DNA from: Planctomycetales bacterium
GTDB taxonomy: Bacteria; Planctomycetota; SBBH01
Assembly (NCBI GenBank): GCA_005239795.1
Contig: SBBH01000086.1
Location: forward strand, 1 to 14,049
Direction: 5' to 3'
DNA length: 14,049 nucleotides
This document shows positions 1 to 7,907 of the stretch, one piece after another. Under the pieces are notes generated by a model. The model searched no databases. It was not told where the DNA came from and saw only the letters and a list, made by a program, of their open reading frames with translations. Every line of letters begins with the position of its first letter. The stretch's first letter is position 1. The position numbers and the translations under genes are program-made.

Positions 1-8
1 CTGGCGCC

Positions 9-30
9 AGTCCCCTCCGGGGACTTTTTT
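9..30 (+). terminator. Intrinsic terminator of an upstream gene
   Basis: A perfect 7-bp stem (AGTCCCC, loop TCC, GGGGACT) runs straight into a run of six T (25-30), the classic rho-independent layout on the plus strand. It should end a transcript from a gene left of the window and insulate ileS. Bases 1-10 (CTGGCGCCAG) are a perfect palindrome that may stack below this hairpin. Confidence 0.85.
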
Positions 31-41
31 CCTCAAGCCCT

Positions 42-61
42 AAGGATTCGCGCAAATCCTT
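42..61. repeat. 7-bp inverted repeat upstream of the ileS promoter
   Basis: AAGGATT (42-48) and AATCCTT (55-61) are perfect inverted arms around a 6-base spacer. It lies between the upstream terminator and the proposed ileS -35 box. It could be a regulator-binding site or a weak second terminator hairpin; the sequence does not decide. The region is too short and lacks the conserved parts of a T-box leader. Confidence 0.35.
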
Positions 62-75
62 TATAAGGCGTTTCG

Positions 76-104
76 ATGACCCGCTTTTGACCGCGTGCTA
101 CAAT
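76..104 (+). promoter_or_regulatory. Promoter of ileS with extended -10, leaderless geometry
   Basis: TGC-TACAAT (96-104) is an extended -10 box matching 5 of 6 consensus bases. ATGACC (76-81) is a 4-of-6 -35 box at a 17-base spacing. The -10 ends only 6 bases before the GTG at 111, so transcription should begin at or within a base of that codon, leaving no room for a ribosome binding site. Confidence 0.6.
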
Positions 105-110
105 CGCGGT

Positions 111-3100
111 GTGTTTTCACGCGTCGACAAGAAGCTGAATCTGCAGGAGATCGAACCCCGGATCCTGGCTTTCTGGGAGCGTGAACGGATTTTCGCGCGC
201 TTGGTGGAGAAAAACCGGGGCGGTCCCCACTACTCCTTTTTTGACGGTCCGATCACCGCCAACAACCCCATGGGGGTGCACCACGCCTGGGGGCGGACCT
301 ATAAGGACATCTTCCAGCGCTATAAGGCGATGCGGGGATTCCATCAGCGCTACCAGAACGGGTTCGATTGCCAGGGGCTCTGGGTCGAGGTGGGGGTCGA
401 GAAGGCCCTCAATCTGAATTCTAAGCGCGACATCCTGATCTACGGCCTCGACAAGTTCAGCCGGGCCTGCCGCGAACAGGTCGAGAAATACGCGGCCCTC
501 CAGACCCAGCACTCGATCCGCCTGGGGCAGTGGATGGACTGGCCCAACTCCTACTACACCCATACCGACACGAACATCGCCTACATCTGGCATTTCCTCT
601 CGGTCTGCCGCGCCAAGGGGTGGCTCTACAAGGGGCACCGCTCGATGCCCTGGTGCATTCGGTGCGGGACGTCCCTGTCGCAGCATGAGCTGATCGACTC
701 CTACAAGGAGACGACGCACCGTTCGGTCACCGTGAAGCTCCCGGTCAAGGGGCAGCCGACTCATTTCTTCCTCGTCTGGACGACCACGGCCTGGACGTTG
801 GCGGCCAACGTCGCCCTGGCCGTGCAACCGGAGCTGGATTACCTGTTCGTCCGCCAGGGGGAAGAGACCTTCATCTTGTCGAAAGGAACCGCCTCGATCC
901 TGGGAAAGGGGGGAGAGGTGGTCCGGACCGTCTCGGGGAAGGACCTCGTCGGCTGGACCTACACGGGTCCCTTCGACGAATTCGAGGTCCAGAAGGGAGC
1001 TCCTCGGCGCGTGATCCCGTGGGAGGCTGTCGGGGAGGCGGAGGGGACCGGGATCGTCCATATCGCCCCCGGCTGTGGCGCAGAGGATTTTGAACTCTCG
1101 AAAACGAACAACCTTCCCGTCCTCGTCCCGATCGACGAGAACGGCGTGTACGGACCCGGGTATGGATTTCTCTCGGGTGAAAACGTCGCGGCGGTCGCCC
1201 CGCGGATCTTCGAAAGTCTGAAGGGGAAGGGGCTCCTTTACAAACTGCAGGACGTGCGCCATCGCTATCCCGTCTGTTGGCGTTGCCACGAGGAGCTGGT
1301 CTTCCGCGTCGTCGACGAGTGGTTCATCCGGTGCGACGAAATCCGGGAGCCGATGAAGAGGGCGGCCGCGGCCGTGACCTGGATCCCGGACCACATCGGG
1401 AAGCGGATGGAGGATTGGCTGACCACCATGGGGGACTGGTGCATCTCCCGCAAGCGGTTCTGGGGACTGCCCTTGCCCTTCTACCCATGCGCCTGCGGCC
1501 ACATGACGGTCCTGGGATCGAGGGAAGAACTCGTCAAGCGCGCTGTCGACCGGAAACTCGCCGAATCGCTCCCCGAACTCCACCGCCCCTGGGTCGACGC
1601 CGTGAAGATCGCGTGCGAGAAATGCGGAAATCCCACCGCTCGGCTTCCCGAGGTGGGGGATTGCTGGCTCGACGCGGGGATCATTCCTTTTTCAACCTTG
1701 GAATACCTCAAGGACCCCGGCCGCAAGGTCTGGGCGGAATGGTTTCCCGCCGAATTCGTCTGCGAGATGCGCGAACAGGTCCGGCTCTGGTTCTATTCGA
1801 CGCTCTTCATGGCGGTGACGCTCGACAAGGAAAACCGCGCCCCCTACCAGACGGTCCTGGCTTACGAGAAGGTCCTCGACGAAAAGGGCCGGCCCATGCA
1901 CAAGAGCGCCGGCAACACCATCTGGTTCGACGAGGCCGCCGAGAAAATGGGGGCCGACGGCATGCGCTGGCTCTACGCCGGCGCCAACATCGAGACAAAC
2001 CTCCGCTTCGGCTTCGGCCCTGCCGCCGAGGTCCGACGCAAACTCCTCACGCTTTGGAACGTCTACGCCTTCTTCGTCGAGTACGCCAACATCGACAAGC
2101 CGGATCTTTCGGGGGATCTCGCGCCCAAGACGCCGGGGCTGGCGGAGCTCGATCGGTGGATCCTGGCGCGCCTGGCGCGGTTCGTCGCGCTCGCCACCCG
2201 CCAGTATGAGGCGTATCTGACGGCGCCTTTGACGGTGGAAGCGGAAAAATTCTTCGACGACCTTTCTAACTGGTATCTGCGCCGAAGCCGGGCCCGTTTC
2301 TGGAAGGGGGGGAACGATGCCGACAAGACGGCCGCGTACAAGACCTTGCATCATGTTCTTTTGACGACGGCCAAGCTTTTAGCGCCGATCCTCCCCTTCA
2401 CGATGGAGGAGATGTACCAGAACCTGCGGACCGCTTATGTAGGCTTGCCGGAGTCGGTGCACCTCTGTCCGTTCCCGGAACCGTCGGATGTTTGGGAGGA
2501 CACAGAGCTTCTGACGGAGATGGAGATTGTTCAAACAGTTGTTGGGCTTGGCCATGCCATTCGGGCAACGGAAAAAATGAGAGTGCGTCAACCGTTGGCT
2601 GTTTGCCGGATTGCCGCACCCGACATGCAAACAGCTGAAAAGATTTTCAGGCACGAACAACTGATTCAAGAAGAGTTGAACGTGAAGGAAGTGAAGAGCG
2701 CACCGGACCAGCGCAATCTGTTTCAATACAAAGTGAAACCCAACTTCGCTCGCCTTGGGCCTCGTCTTGGCAAGCGTGTGGGAGATCTGGCTAAAATTTT
2801 AGAGACGGCCAGCCCGAATACTTATCTCACGGCTTTGCGTACAACCGGTTGGTCCGTTCCAGGATGGCCGGAACCATTCGTGCTTCAAAAGGAAGATGTC
2901 ACGATTCAAACGGTCCAGACAGCGAAAATTCCTGCTGCCGAGGGGAACGGTTTGGTTGTGATTCTTGATACCAAGCTCACGCCGGCGCTTGTGGCCGAAG
3001 GGCGGGCGCGCGAGGTGGTCCACCATGTCCAGGCCTTGCGCAAGGCGCGGGACCTTCCCTACGAGGCGCGTATCCGCCTCTGGATCGCGGGGGACAACGA

Positions 3101-3257
3101 GGTGGTAGAGGCCTGCCGGACGCACGCCACGACGATTCAGGAGGAATGTCTGGCCGCTGAGGTCCTGTGGGCCGCCTCCCCCTCCGGTGGCGAGGCAGCG
3201 GACGTGGACGGAAAGGCTGTGCGACTTGATCTTCAGTTGTTTTCGCGCGAATCCTAA
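111..3257 (+). CDS. ileS: Isoleucyl-tRNA synthetase, type 2 (GXHH variant)
   Basis: Cytosolic class I synthetase that charges tRNA-Ile with isoleucine; 1,048 residues from GTG 111, normal for the family. The HIGH signature reads GVHH (residues 55-58, in PMGVHHAWGRT), so the first and third positions are swapped. The KMSKS loop reads PMHKS (595-599). The CP1 editing domain is intact in outline: Thr-rich WTTTAWTLAAN from residue 223 and GTGIVHIAPG at 312-321, with the expected editing Asp at 326. Zinc-knuckle cysteines follow (CWRC, CACG, CEKC). The start was chosen because the -10 box lies just upstream; a TTG at 87 in the same frame would precede that box. Bases about 2521-2940 are markedly poorer in GC than the rest. 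folK follows after 13 bases. Identity is certain; the type 2 assignment rests on the motifs and on family knowledge. Confidence 0.97.
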   Translation: MFSRVDKKLNLQEIEPRILAFWERERIFARLVEKNRGGPHYSFFDGPITANNPMGVHHAWGRTYKDIFQRYKAMRGFHQRYQNGFDCQGLWVEVGVEKALNLNSKRDILIYGLDKFSRACREQVEKYAALQTQHSIRLGQWMDWPNSYYTHTDTNIAYIWHFLSVCRAKGWLYKGHRSMPWCIRCGTSLSQHELIDSYKETTHRSVTVKLPVKGQPTHFFLVWTTTAWTLAANVALAVQPELDYLFVRQGEETFILSKGTASILGKGGEVVRTVSGKDLVGWTYTGPFDEFEVQKGAPRRVIPWEAVGEAEGTGIVHIAPGCGAEDFELSKTNNLPVLVPIDENGVYGPGYGFLSGENVAAVAPRIFESLKGKGLLYKLQDVRHRYPVCWRCHEELVFRVVDEWFIRCDEIREPMKRAAAAVTWIPDHIGKRMEDWLTTMGDWCISRKRFWGLPLPFYPCACGHMTVLGSREELVKRAVDRKLAESLPELHRPWVDAVKIACEKCGNPTARLPEVGDCWLDAGIIPFSTLEYLKDPGRKVWAEWFPAEFVCEMREQVRLWFYSTLFMAVTLDKENRAPYQTVLAYEKVLDEKGRPMHKSAGNTIWFDEAAEKMGADGMRWLYAGANIETNLRFGFGPAAEVRRKLLTLWNVYAFFVEYANIDKPDLSGDLAPKTPGLAELDRWILARLARFVALATRQYEAYLTAPLTVEAEKFFDDLSNWYLRRSRARFWKGGNDADKTAAYKTLHHVLLTTAKLLAPILPFTMEEMYQNLRTAYVGLPESVHLCPFPEPSDVWEDTELLTEMEIVQTVVGLGHAIRATEKMRVRQPLAVCRIAAPDMQTAEKIFRHEQLIQEELNVKEVKSAPDQRNLFQYKVKPNFARLGPRLGKRVGDLAKILETASPNTYLTALRTTGWSVPGWPEPFVLQKEDVTIQTVQTAKIPAAEGNGLVVILDTKLTPALVAEGRAREVVHHVQALRKARDLPYEARIRLWIAGDNEVVEACRTHATTIQEECLAAEVLWAASPSGGEAADVDGKAVRLDLQLFSRES

Positions 3258-3270
3258 CCTGGACTGACAC

Positions 3271-3774
3271 ATGGAACAGAAGCGGACGGCGCGTGTTTTC
3301 ATCGGCCTGGGCTCAAACGTCGGCGACCGTCAGGCGTCCTTGGAGGCGGCTCTTTCCAAACTGACGCGGATCCCGGAGACCTATCTCGTCAAGACCTCCC
3401 ATTTTTACGAGACAGACCCGGTGGGGGATGTGCCGCAGGAGGCGTTCCTGAACGCCGTGTGTGAGCTGGCCAGCCGCCTTCTGCCGCTTCCTTTCCTGCG
3501 GGTCCTGCAGGCGATCGAGATGAGCCAAGGGCGAAACCGCTCCCAGGAGACGCGCGGGGGGCCGCGCACGCTTGATCTCGATCTCCTGTTCTGGGGGGAT
3601 TTGTTCCGTGCCGAGGAGGGATTGGAGATCCCGCACCCGCGCCTCCATGAGCGGGCATTCGTGCTGGTGCCCCTGATGGAGATCGCCCCCGACTTTGTGC
3701 ATCCGCGCCTGAAGAAAACGATCCAGCAGATGGCGGCCTCGGTCCCGGCGGTCGGCGTGACGCGCCTCCCATGA
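3271..3774 (+). CDS. folK: HPPK, 6-hydroxymethyl-7,8-dihydropterin pyrophosphokinase
   Basis: Transfers pyrophosphate from ATP to 6-hydroxymethyl-dihydropterin, the step before dihydropteroate synthase in folate synthesis; cytosolic. The 167 residues match the usual length. Visible hallmarks are GLGSNVGDR (12-20), YETDPVG (46-52), GRNR (87-90), the signature GPRTLDLDLLFWG (97-109) whose two Asp (102, 104) bind magnesium, and PHPRLHERAFVLVPL (121-135). It starts 13 bases after ileS with no clear Shine-Dalgarno sequence, and its TGA overlaps the panC start in ATGA, so panC is probably translated by coupling. No other folate gene is in view. Confidence 0.96.
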   Translation: MEQKRTARVFIGLGSNVGDRQASLEAALSKLTRIPETYLVKTSHFYETDPVGDVPQEAFLNAVCELASRLLPLPFLRVLQAIEMSQGRNRSQETRGGPRTLDLDLLFWGDLFRAEEGLEIPHPRLHERAFVLVPLMEIAPDFVHPRLKKTIQQMAASVPAVGVTRLP

Positions 3775-4640
3775 GAGTTTGGCGAAGCGCGGCCGCCCTC
3801 CGGCGTGCCCTCGCTCCCGCGCGTCGGCGGGGCTGGTCGATCGGGTTCGTGCCGACGATGGGGGCCCTGCACGCGGGGCACGCTTCTCTCATGCGCCGCG
3901 CCCGGAAATCGTGCAACCTCGTCGTCGTGAGCATTTTTGTGAACCCCACGCAATTCGGGCCCCGGGAGGATTTTTCGGAATACCCCCGGACGCTCGCGCG
4001 GGATCTGGCGCTCTGCCGGCGTGAAAAGGTCGATTTTGTTTACGTTCCCCGGGCGGGGGAGGTCTACAGGCCCGGCGCCGACACGGTCGTGGTCCAGACG
4101 CGGTTGCCCCGACACCTCTGCGGTCCGTATCGGCCGGGGCATTTTCGCGGGGTGATGACGGTGGTGGCGAAACTCTTCAATCGGGTCCAACCCACGGCGG
4201 CTTTTTTCGGCGCGAAGGACTATCAGCAGGCAGCGATCATCCAGCGCATGGCGCGGGACCTTGATTTTCCCGTCCGGATCGTGGTCTGCCCCACGGTGCG
4301 CGAGAAGGACGGCCTGGCGCTCTCAAGCCGAAACGCCTACCTCACTCCGGAGGAGCGGCGCAGGGCTCTGGCGCTCGTCCATGCCCTGCGCTTGGGGCGG
4401 CGTCTGATCGCGCTTGGCGAGAAGCGCGCCGTACGGATTGAAGCGGGGATGCGCCGCCTCATCTGGTCGGAGGCTCCCGGTGCCTCGATTGACTACGCGT
4501 CGGTCGTCGATGCCGGGACCCTCGAGCCGGTCAGGCGCGCCCGCGGGAAAATGCTCTTGGCCTTGGCGGTGAGAATCGGCAAGACCCGGCTGATCGACAA
4601 CTGTGTGGTTTCTCCTTCACGGAAAAACCTTTCTTCTTGA
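3771..4640 (+). CDS. panC: Pantothenate synthetase
   Basis: Joins pantoate and beta-alanine using ATP through a pantoyl-adenylate, the last step of pantothenate (vitamin B5, CoA precursor) synthesis. The 289 residues fit the family (about 280). Motifs in order: PTMGALHAGH (28-37) with the HxGH nucleotide-binding signature HAGH at 34-37, SIFVNPTQF (54-62), CGPYRPGHFRGV (117-128), FFGAKDYQQ (145-153) and REKDGLALSSRN (177-188), covering the ATP and pantoate sites. Translation is coupled to folK by a 4-base overlap. panB and panD are not in the window. The final residues after RLIDN are a short poorly conserved tail. Confidence 0.97.
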   Translation: MRVWRSAAALRRALAPARRRGWSIGFVPTMGALHAGHASLMRRARKSCNLVVVSIFVNPTQFGPREDFSEYPRTLARDLALCRREKVDFVYVPRAGEVYRPGADTVVVQTRLPRHLCGPYRPGHFRGVMTVVAKLFNRVQPTAAFFGAKDYQQAAIIQRMARDLDFPVRIVVCPTVREKDGLALSSRNAYLTPEERRRALALVHALRLGRRLIALGEKRAVRIEAGMRRLIWSEAPGASIDYASVVDAGTLEPVRRARGKMLLALAVRIGKTRLIDNCVVSPSRKNLSS

Positions 4641-4709
4641 AGTGGCGTCCCTCACGGATCATCTTGGCCCGGGAGATAGCTTAAGAGGCCGTACTGGAAT
4701 GGAGAGGGC

Positions 4710-5699
4710 ATGAACGCCGAAAGGCCGCGTCTCGTTTCGGTGCTCGTCCCGTTCCGCAACGAGGCGGGGAATGTCGAACCTTTCTGCCGAGAGCTGTTCG
4801 GGGTCCTGGCCGGACTTTCGGATGCCTGGGAGGTTTTCTTGGTCGACGATGCCAGCATCGACGGCACTTTCGAGGCGCTTCGTCACACTGTGGAGAAAGA
4901 AGGGTTTCCGGCGACAGTCCTGCGCCTGGGACGCCACGCCGGGCAGACGGCGGCCCTGCAGGCGGCCCTCGACCGATGCCGCGGCGACGTCGTGGTCACC
5001 CTGGATGGGGACCTCCAGAACGACCCGGCGGAGATCCCGCGGTTTCTGGCGGCCCTGGGAGAAGGGGAATGGGATTTTCTCGTCGGATGGCGCCGGAACA
5101 GATGCGATCCTTTCTTGCGGCGTGCTCTTCCCTCGCGCCTGGCGAACATCTTGCTGCGGACCCTCTTCGGCGCTCCTCTTCACGACGTCGGCTGCGGCTT
5201 ACGCGCCTTCCGGCGGGAGTGCCTCCTGCGGACGCGTCTCCACGGCCAGATGCACCGGTTCCTACCCCTGGTGGCGTTCTGGAAGGGGGCGCGCGTCGGG
5301 GAGATCCCGGTCGCGCACCGCCCGCGGCGCTGGGGACGCGCCAAATACGGCCTGTCGCGCATCCTGCGTATCGCGACGGATCTGGCGGCGGCCCGGTTTG
5401 CGGCAGGCTTGAGCGCGCGCCCGTTGGCGTTTTTCGGCGGGGCGGGGGCGGTTTTCTTCTTGCTTGCCTTGGTGTGCGCGGCCGCGGTCGCCTGGATGAA
5501 ATGCGTCGGCGGCATGGATATGACGGGGAATCCTTTTTTTTACATGACCGTCCTCCTGCTGTTCGTTTCTTTTCAACTGTTCGCCTTGGGGTTGGCGGGG
5601 GAGTGGGCGGTGATGATCTACGCGGAGACGGTCGCGGACGCCTCCTACCCTCCCGTGGAAACGGCGCCATCCCCCTCCGCGGGGAAGGAGAAAACGTGA
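4710..5699 (+). CDS. GT2 polyprenyl-phosphate sugar synthase, membrane-anchored
   Basis: Family 2 glycosyltransferase of the DPM1/GtrB/ArnC type, expected to move a sugar from a nucleotide donor onto polyprenyl phosphate at the inner face of the membrane. The GT-A domain shows VLVPFRNE (11-18), VDDASIDGT (45-53), the metal-binding DGDLQNDP (99-106), DVGCGLRAF (159-167) and RRWGRAKYGLSR (206-217), which matches the RxxGxSKY-like loop of this group. Two C-terminal membrane helices follow (about 240-265 and 277-303). A Shine-Dalgarno GGAGAGG at 4701-4707 supports the ATG. It lies 69 bases after panC and overlaps the next glycosyltransferase by GTGA. The sugar cannot be read from the sequence; mannose or glucose is likely from the TMTC-like partner downstream. 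Confidence 0.9.
   Translation: MNAERPRLVSVLVPFRNEAGNVEPFCRELFGVLAGLSDAWEVFLVDDASIDGTFEALRHTVEKEGFPATVLRLGRHAGQTAALQAALDRCRGDVVVTLDGDLQNDPAEIPRFLAALGEGEWDFLVGWRRNRCDPFLRRALPSRLANILLRTLFGAPLHDVGCGLRAFRRECLLRTRLHGQMHRFLPLVAFWKGARVGEIPVAHRPRRWGRAKYGLSRILRIATDLAAARFAAGLSARPLAFFGGAGAVFFLLALVCAAAVAWMKCVGGMDMTGNPFFYMTVLLLFVSFQLFALGLAGEWAVMIYAETVADASYPPVETAPSPSAGKEKT
5685..5690 (+). promoter_or_regulatory. Ribosome binding site fixing the GTG start of the first GT4 gene
   Basis: AAGGAG sits 5 bases before GTG 5696, inside the end of the GT2 gene. It identifies this GTG as the start and excludes the in-frame upstream extension back to 4976, which would overlap the GT2 gene over 700 bases and lacks family similarity. 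Confidence 0.75.
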
Positions 5700-6847
5700 G
5701 GATCGGCTTCGATCGGGCTGCGGCGGGACGGGCCCCCGGGGGGGTCCGTCGGTACACCGAGAGTCTCGCGGCGGCTCTCGCGGCGCGCGCCCGCCAGGAA
5801 GGAGAAGGAGGGGAGGCCACCTGGGAAATCCTCGAGGGGTCGCCGGCGGGACGCCTGCCGCTCGCCAAGTACGCGGCCGCCTGGCGCTCGCGCCGGCTCG
5901 CGGTGGACCTTCTGCATCTCCCGAACAGCTACGCGCCATGGTTTGCGACGTCCTTCGGGAAAATTGTCACTGTCCATGACCTGACGCCGATTCTTTTTCC
6001 GTGGGGCCACACCTGGCGCAACGTCCTGCACCACCGATTGATGCTCGCGCGGATCATCAAAGCTTCCGACCATCTGATCGCCGTAAGCCAGGCCGTCAAG
6101 CGCGACCTCGTGCGCTGGGGGGTTCCGGCGGAAAAGATCACCGTCGTCTACGAGGCGGCAGCGCCGGCGTTTTTCGCCAGCGCTCCGCGCGACCCCGCCC
6201 GTCCTGGAAAGCACCTTCTTTTCGTGGGGGCGCGGGAGCCCCGAAAAAATCTTCCGGGGTTGTTGTCCGCCTACGCGATCCTGCGCCGCGTGCACGGCGT
6301 GAGATGGCCGCTTGTGATCGCCGGGCCGTCTGGCTGGGGGCCGCGCGGGGACAAAGGAAAGGAAGCGGCCGAGGGGGTCGTCTGGAAGGGGTTCGTCTCA
6401 GAGGCGGAGCTTCTCACCTTGTACCGCGACGCGGCGCTGTTCTTCTATCCTTCCTACTATGAGGGGTTCGGCCTGCCGGTCCTGGAGGCGATGGCCGCGG
6501 GGACGCCGGTCGTGACCTCCGAGCGCGGCGCGCTTGGCGAGGTGGCCGGCTCGGCCGCGCTGTATGCCAACCCCGCCTCAAGTGTAGAAATCGCTCAGGC
6601 GGCGGCGCGGATCTTGAGCGATCGACAGCTTTGGAGCCGCCTTTCGGAAAAGGGGCGCGCCCGGGCGAGGCTCTTTTCGTGGGACGAGGCGGCCCGGAAG
6701 ACATGGGAGGTGTATCGGAAGGTGCTGGCCGTCCGGAGGCAGGGAAAACCGTTGCCGCTTGTCTCTCGGGATGTGCCGCTTGAACCCCCACGGCGCGCGA
6801 GCGGTATTCGTGCTTATCAAACGAATTTGTCAGGCACAGCTAAGTGA
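5696..6847 (+). CDS. GT4 family glycosyltransferase (first of a tandem pair)
   Basis: Retaining GT-B glycosyltransferase of family 4, likely cytosolic or peripheral to the membrane, adding a hexose to a growing glycan. 383 residues from GTG. The N-terminal acceptor domain begins VRIGFDRAAAG and carries GGVRRYTESL (15-24) and VTVHDLTPILFP (91-102). The C-terminal donor domain has VGAREPRKNLPGLL (177-190) and EGFGLPVLEAMAAGTPVV (256-273), whose E256 and E264 form the EX7E motif. It overlaps the GT2 stop by four bases. The last 40 or so residues (about 345-383) are a tail beyond the usual family end, encoded by DNA with a small inverted repeat (ATTCGT/ACGAAT at 6806-6811 and 6821-6826). Donor and acceptor are unknown. 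It is paralogous to the next gene. Confidence 0.9.
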   Translation: MRIGFDRAAAGRAPGGVRRYTESLAAALAARARQEGEGGEATWEILEGSPAGRLPLAKYAAAWRSRRLAVDLLHLPNSYAPWFATSFGKIVTVHDLTPILFPWGHTWRNVLHHRLMLARIIKASDHLIAVSQAVKRDLVRWGVPAEKITVVYEAAAPAFFASAPRDPARPGKHLLFVGAREPRKNLPGLLSAYAILRRVHGVRWPLVIAGPSGWGPRGDKGKEAAEGVVWKGFVSEAELLTLYRDAALFFYPSYYEGFGLPVLEAMAAGTPVVTSERGALGEVAGSAALYANPASSVEIAQAAARILSDRQLWSRLSEKGRARARLFSWDEAARKTWEVYRKVLAVRRQGKPLPLVSRDVPLEPPRRASGIRAYQTNLSGTAK

Positions 6848-6848
6848 T

Positions 6849-7907
6849 ATGCGTGTCGGAATTGATGCGGGGGCTCTCCAGACGCCCGGCGGCGTGCGTC
6901 GGTACCTCGTCTCTCTTTTGGAGGCGATGAGGCGTGTCGCGCCGGATCTCGGCTTTGTTCTTTGGGGAGAGGAGACTCCGGGATCATTCGCCCGGTTGTA
7001 TCGGGAACAGCTCGCGATCCCGAATCGGGCGCGCCGGGGGGAAGTCGATCTCGTGCATGGCCCCAAGAACGCGCTCGCCCTGAGGCGTTTGAGTCTGCCG
7101 GCGGTTGCGACGGTTCACGATTTGTTGCCGCTGACGCAATCCCACACCGAGACCCTTGCGGCGCGGGCCTACTGGCGGATGGCTCTTGCGGGCGTCGCGC
7201 GCAACGCCTCCCAGGTGATCGCCGTCTCGCGCTACAGCCGGGACGCCTTTTTGTTCGAGACCGATTTCGCACCGGAGCGGGTCGTCGTGGTGCCTCATGG
7301 CTGTTCCCCTGCTTTTGGTCCCCAGCCGCCGGAGCGCCTCGCCGCGGCCGCGGCGCGCTATGGTATCGAGCGCCCTTATCTTCTGACCGTCGCCACGCGC
7401 CAGCCGCGCAAGAACCACGCCGCCGTTCTCGAGGCGTTTGCGCGCCTTGTGCGCCGGGGCTACCCTGGCATGCTCGTTCTGGCCGGCCGGGCCGGCTGGA
7501 TGTGGCGCTCTGCGGCCCGGCTGGCTGAGCGCCTCGGCATTTCCTCCCGCGTGCGTTGGACAGGGTTCGTGGCGGAAGAGGATCTTCCCGCGCTTTATGC
7601 GGGGGCGGATCTCTTCCTGTACCCGTCGCTCGCGGAAGGGTTTGGCCTGCCGCCGCTCGAGGCGGCCGCCTGCGGGGTGCCCGTGGTCGCTTCGCGCGCC
7701 GGAGGGCTTTTAGAAGTCCTGGAGGACGCGGCGCTCTGGGTCGATCCGGCGAGCCCCGCGGAAATCGCCCAGGCGGCAGACCGGCTCCTGGCTGACGCGC
7801 CTCTGGCGGCCCGGCTTTCTGCCGGGGGCCGCCGGCGAGCCGCCGGCTACACCTGGGAGGCGGCGGCGCAGAAGACCGTCGAGGTCTACCGCCGGGCCGT
7901 GGCCTGA
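6849..7907 (+). CDS. GT4 family glycosyltransferase (second of a tandem pair)
   Basis: A second family 4 glycosyltransferase, 352 residues, clearly related to its upstream neighbour: MRVGIDAGALQTPGGVRRYL at the N terminus, ATVHDLLPL (87-95), QVIAVSRYS (122-130), VATRQPRKNHAAVLEAF (181-197) and the donor-site EGFGLPPLEAAACGVPVV (263-280) with E263 and E271 as the EX7E pair. The ATG was chosen because the family N terminus begins there and because it follows the previous stop by one base; the open frame extends further up without similarity. The Shine-Dalgarno is weak, consistent with re-initiation. The next ATG abuts its stop codon directly. Likely role: a further sugar transfer in the same glycan. 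Substrate unknown. Confidence 0.9.
   Translation: MRVGIDAGALQTPGGVRRYLVSLLEAMRRVAPDLGFVLWGEETPGSFARLYREQLAIPNRARRGEVDLVHGPKNALALRRLSLPAVATVHDLLPLTQSHTETLAARAYWRMALAGVARNASQVIAVSRYSRDAFLFETDFAPERVVVVPHGCSPAFGPQPPERLAAAAARYGIERPYLLTVATRQPRKNHAAVLEAFARLVRRGYPGMLVLAGRAGWMWRSAARLAERLGISSRVRWTGFVAEEDLPALYAGADLFLYPSLAEGFGLPPLEAAACGVPVVASRAGGLLEVLEDAALWVDPASPAEIAQAADRLLADAPLAARLSAGGRRRAAGYTWEAAAQKTVEVYRRAVA

Noticed and set aside
87..110. TTG start extending IleRS by eight residues
   Set aside because: The extended -10 box lies inside this extension, so the TTG would not be on the transcript; GTG 111 fits better.
1..110. T-box riboswitch upstream of ileS
   Set aside because: There is no specifier stem or conserved T-box sequence, and the proposed transcript has no leader.
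117..1583. Long minus-strand open frame opposite ileS
   Set aside because: It has no recognisable domain and is a GC-rich antisense shadow of a confirmed gene; other long frames opposite 1692-2354, 4996-5868, 7710-8234 and 12122-12577 are rejected for the same reason.
1277..2209. Plus-strand 310-codon frame within ileS
   Set aside because: It is Arg/Gly/Pro-rich low-complexity translation in the wrong frame, with no family motifs.
4976..5695. 240-codon upstream extension of the first GT4 gene
   Set aside because: It overlaps the GT2 gene out of frame and is Arg/Gly-rich; the GTG at 5696 has a good ribosome binding site and begins the family N terminus.
6759..6848. 30-codon upstream extension of the second GT4 gene
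   Set aside because: It overlaps the first GT4 gene; the family N terminus MRVGIDAG begins at 6849.
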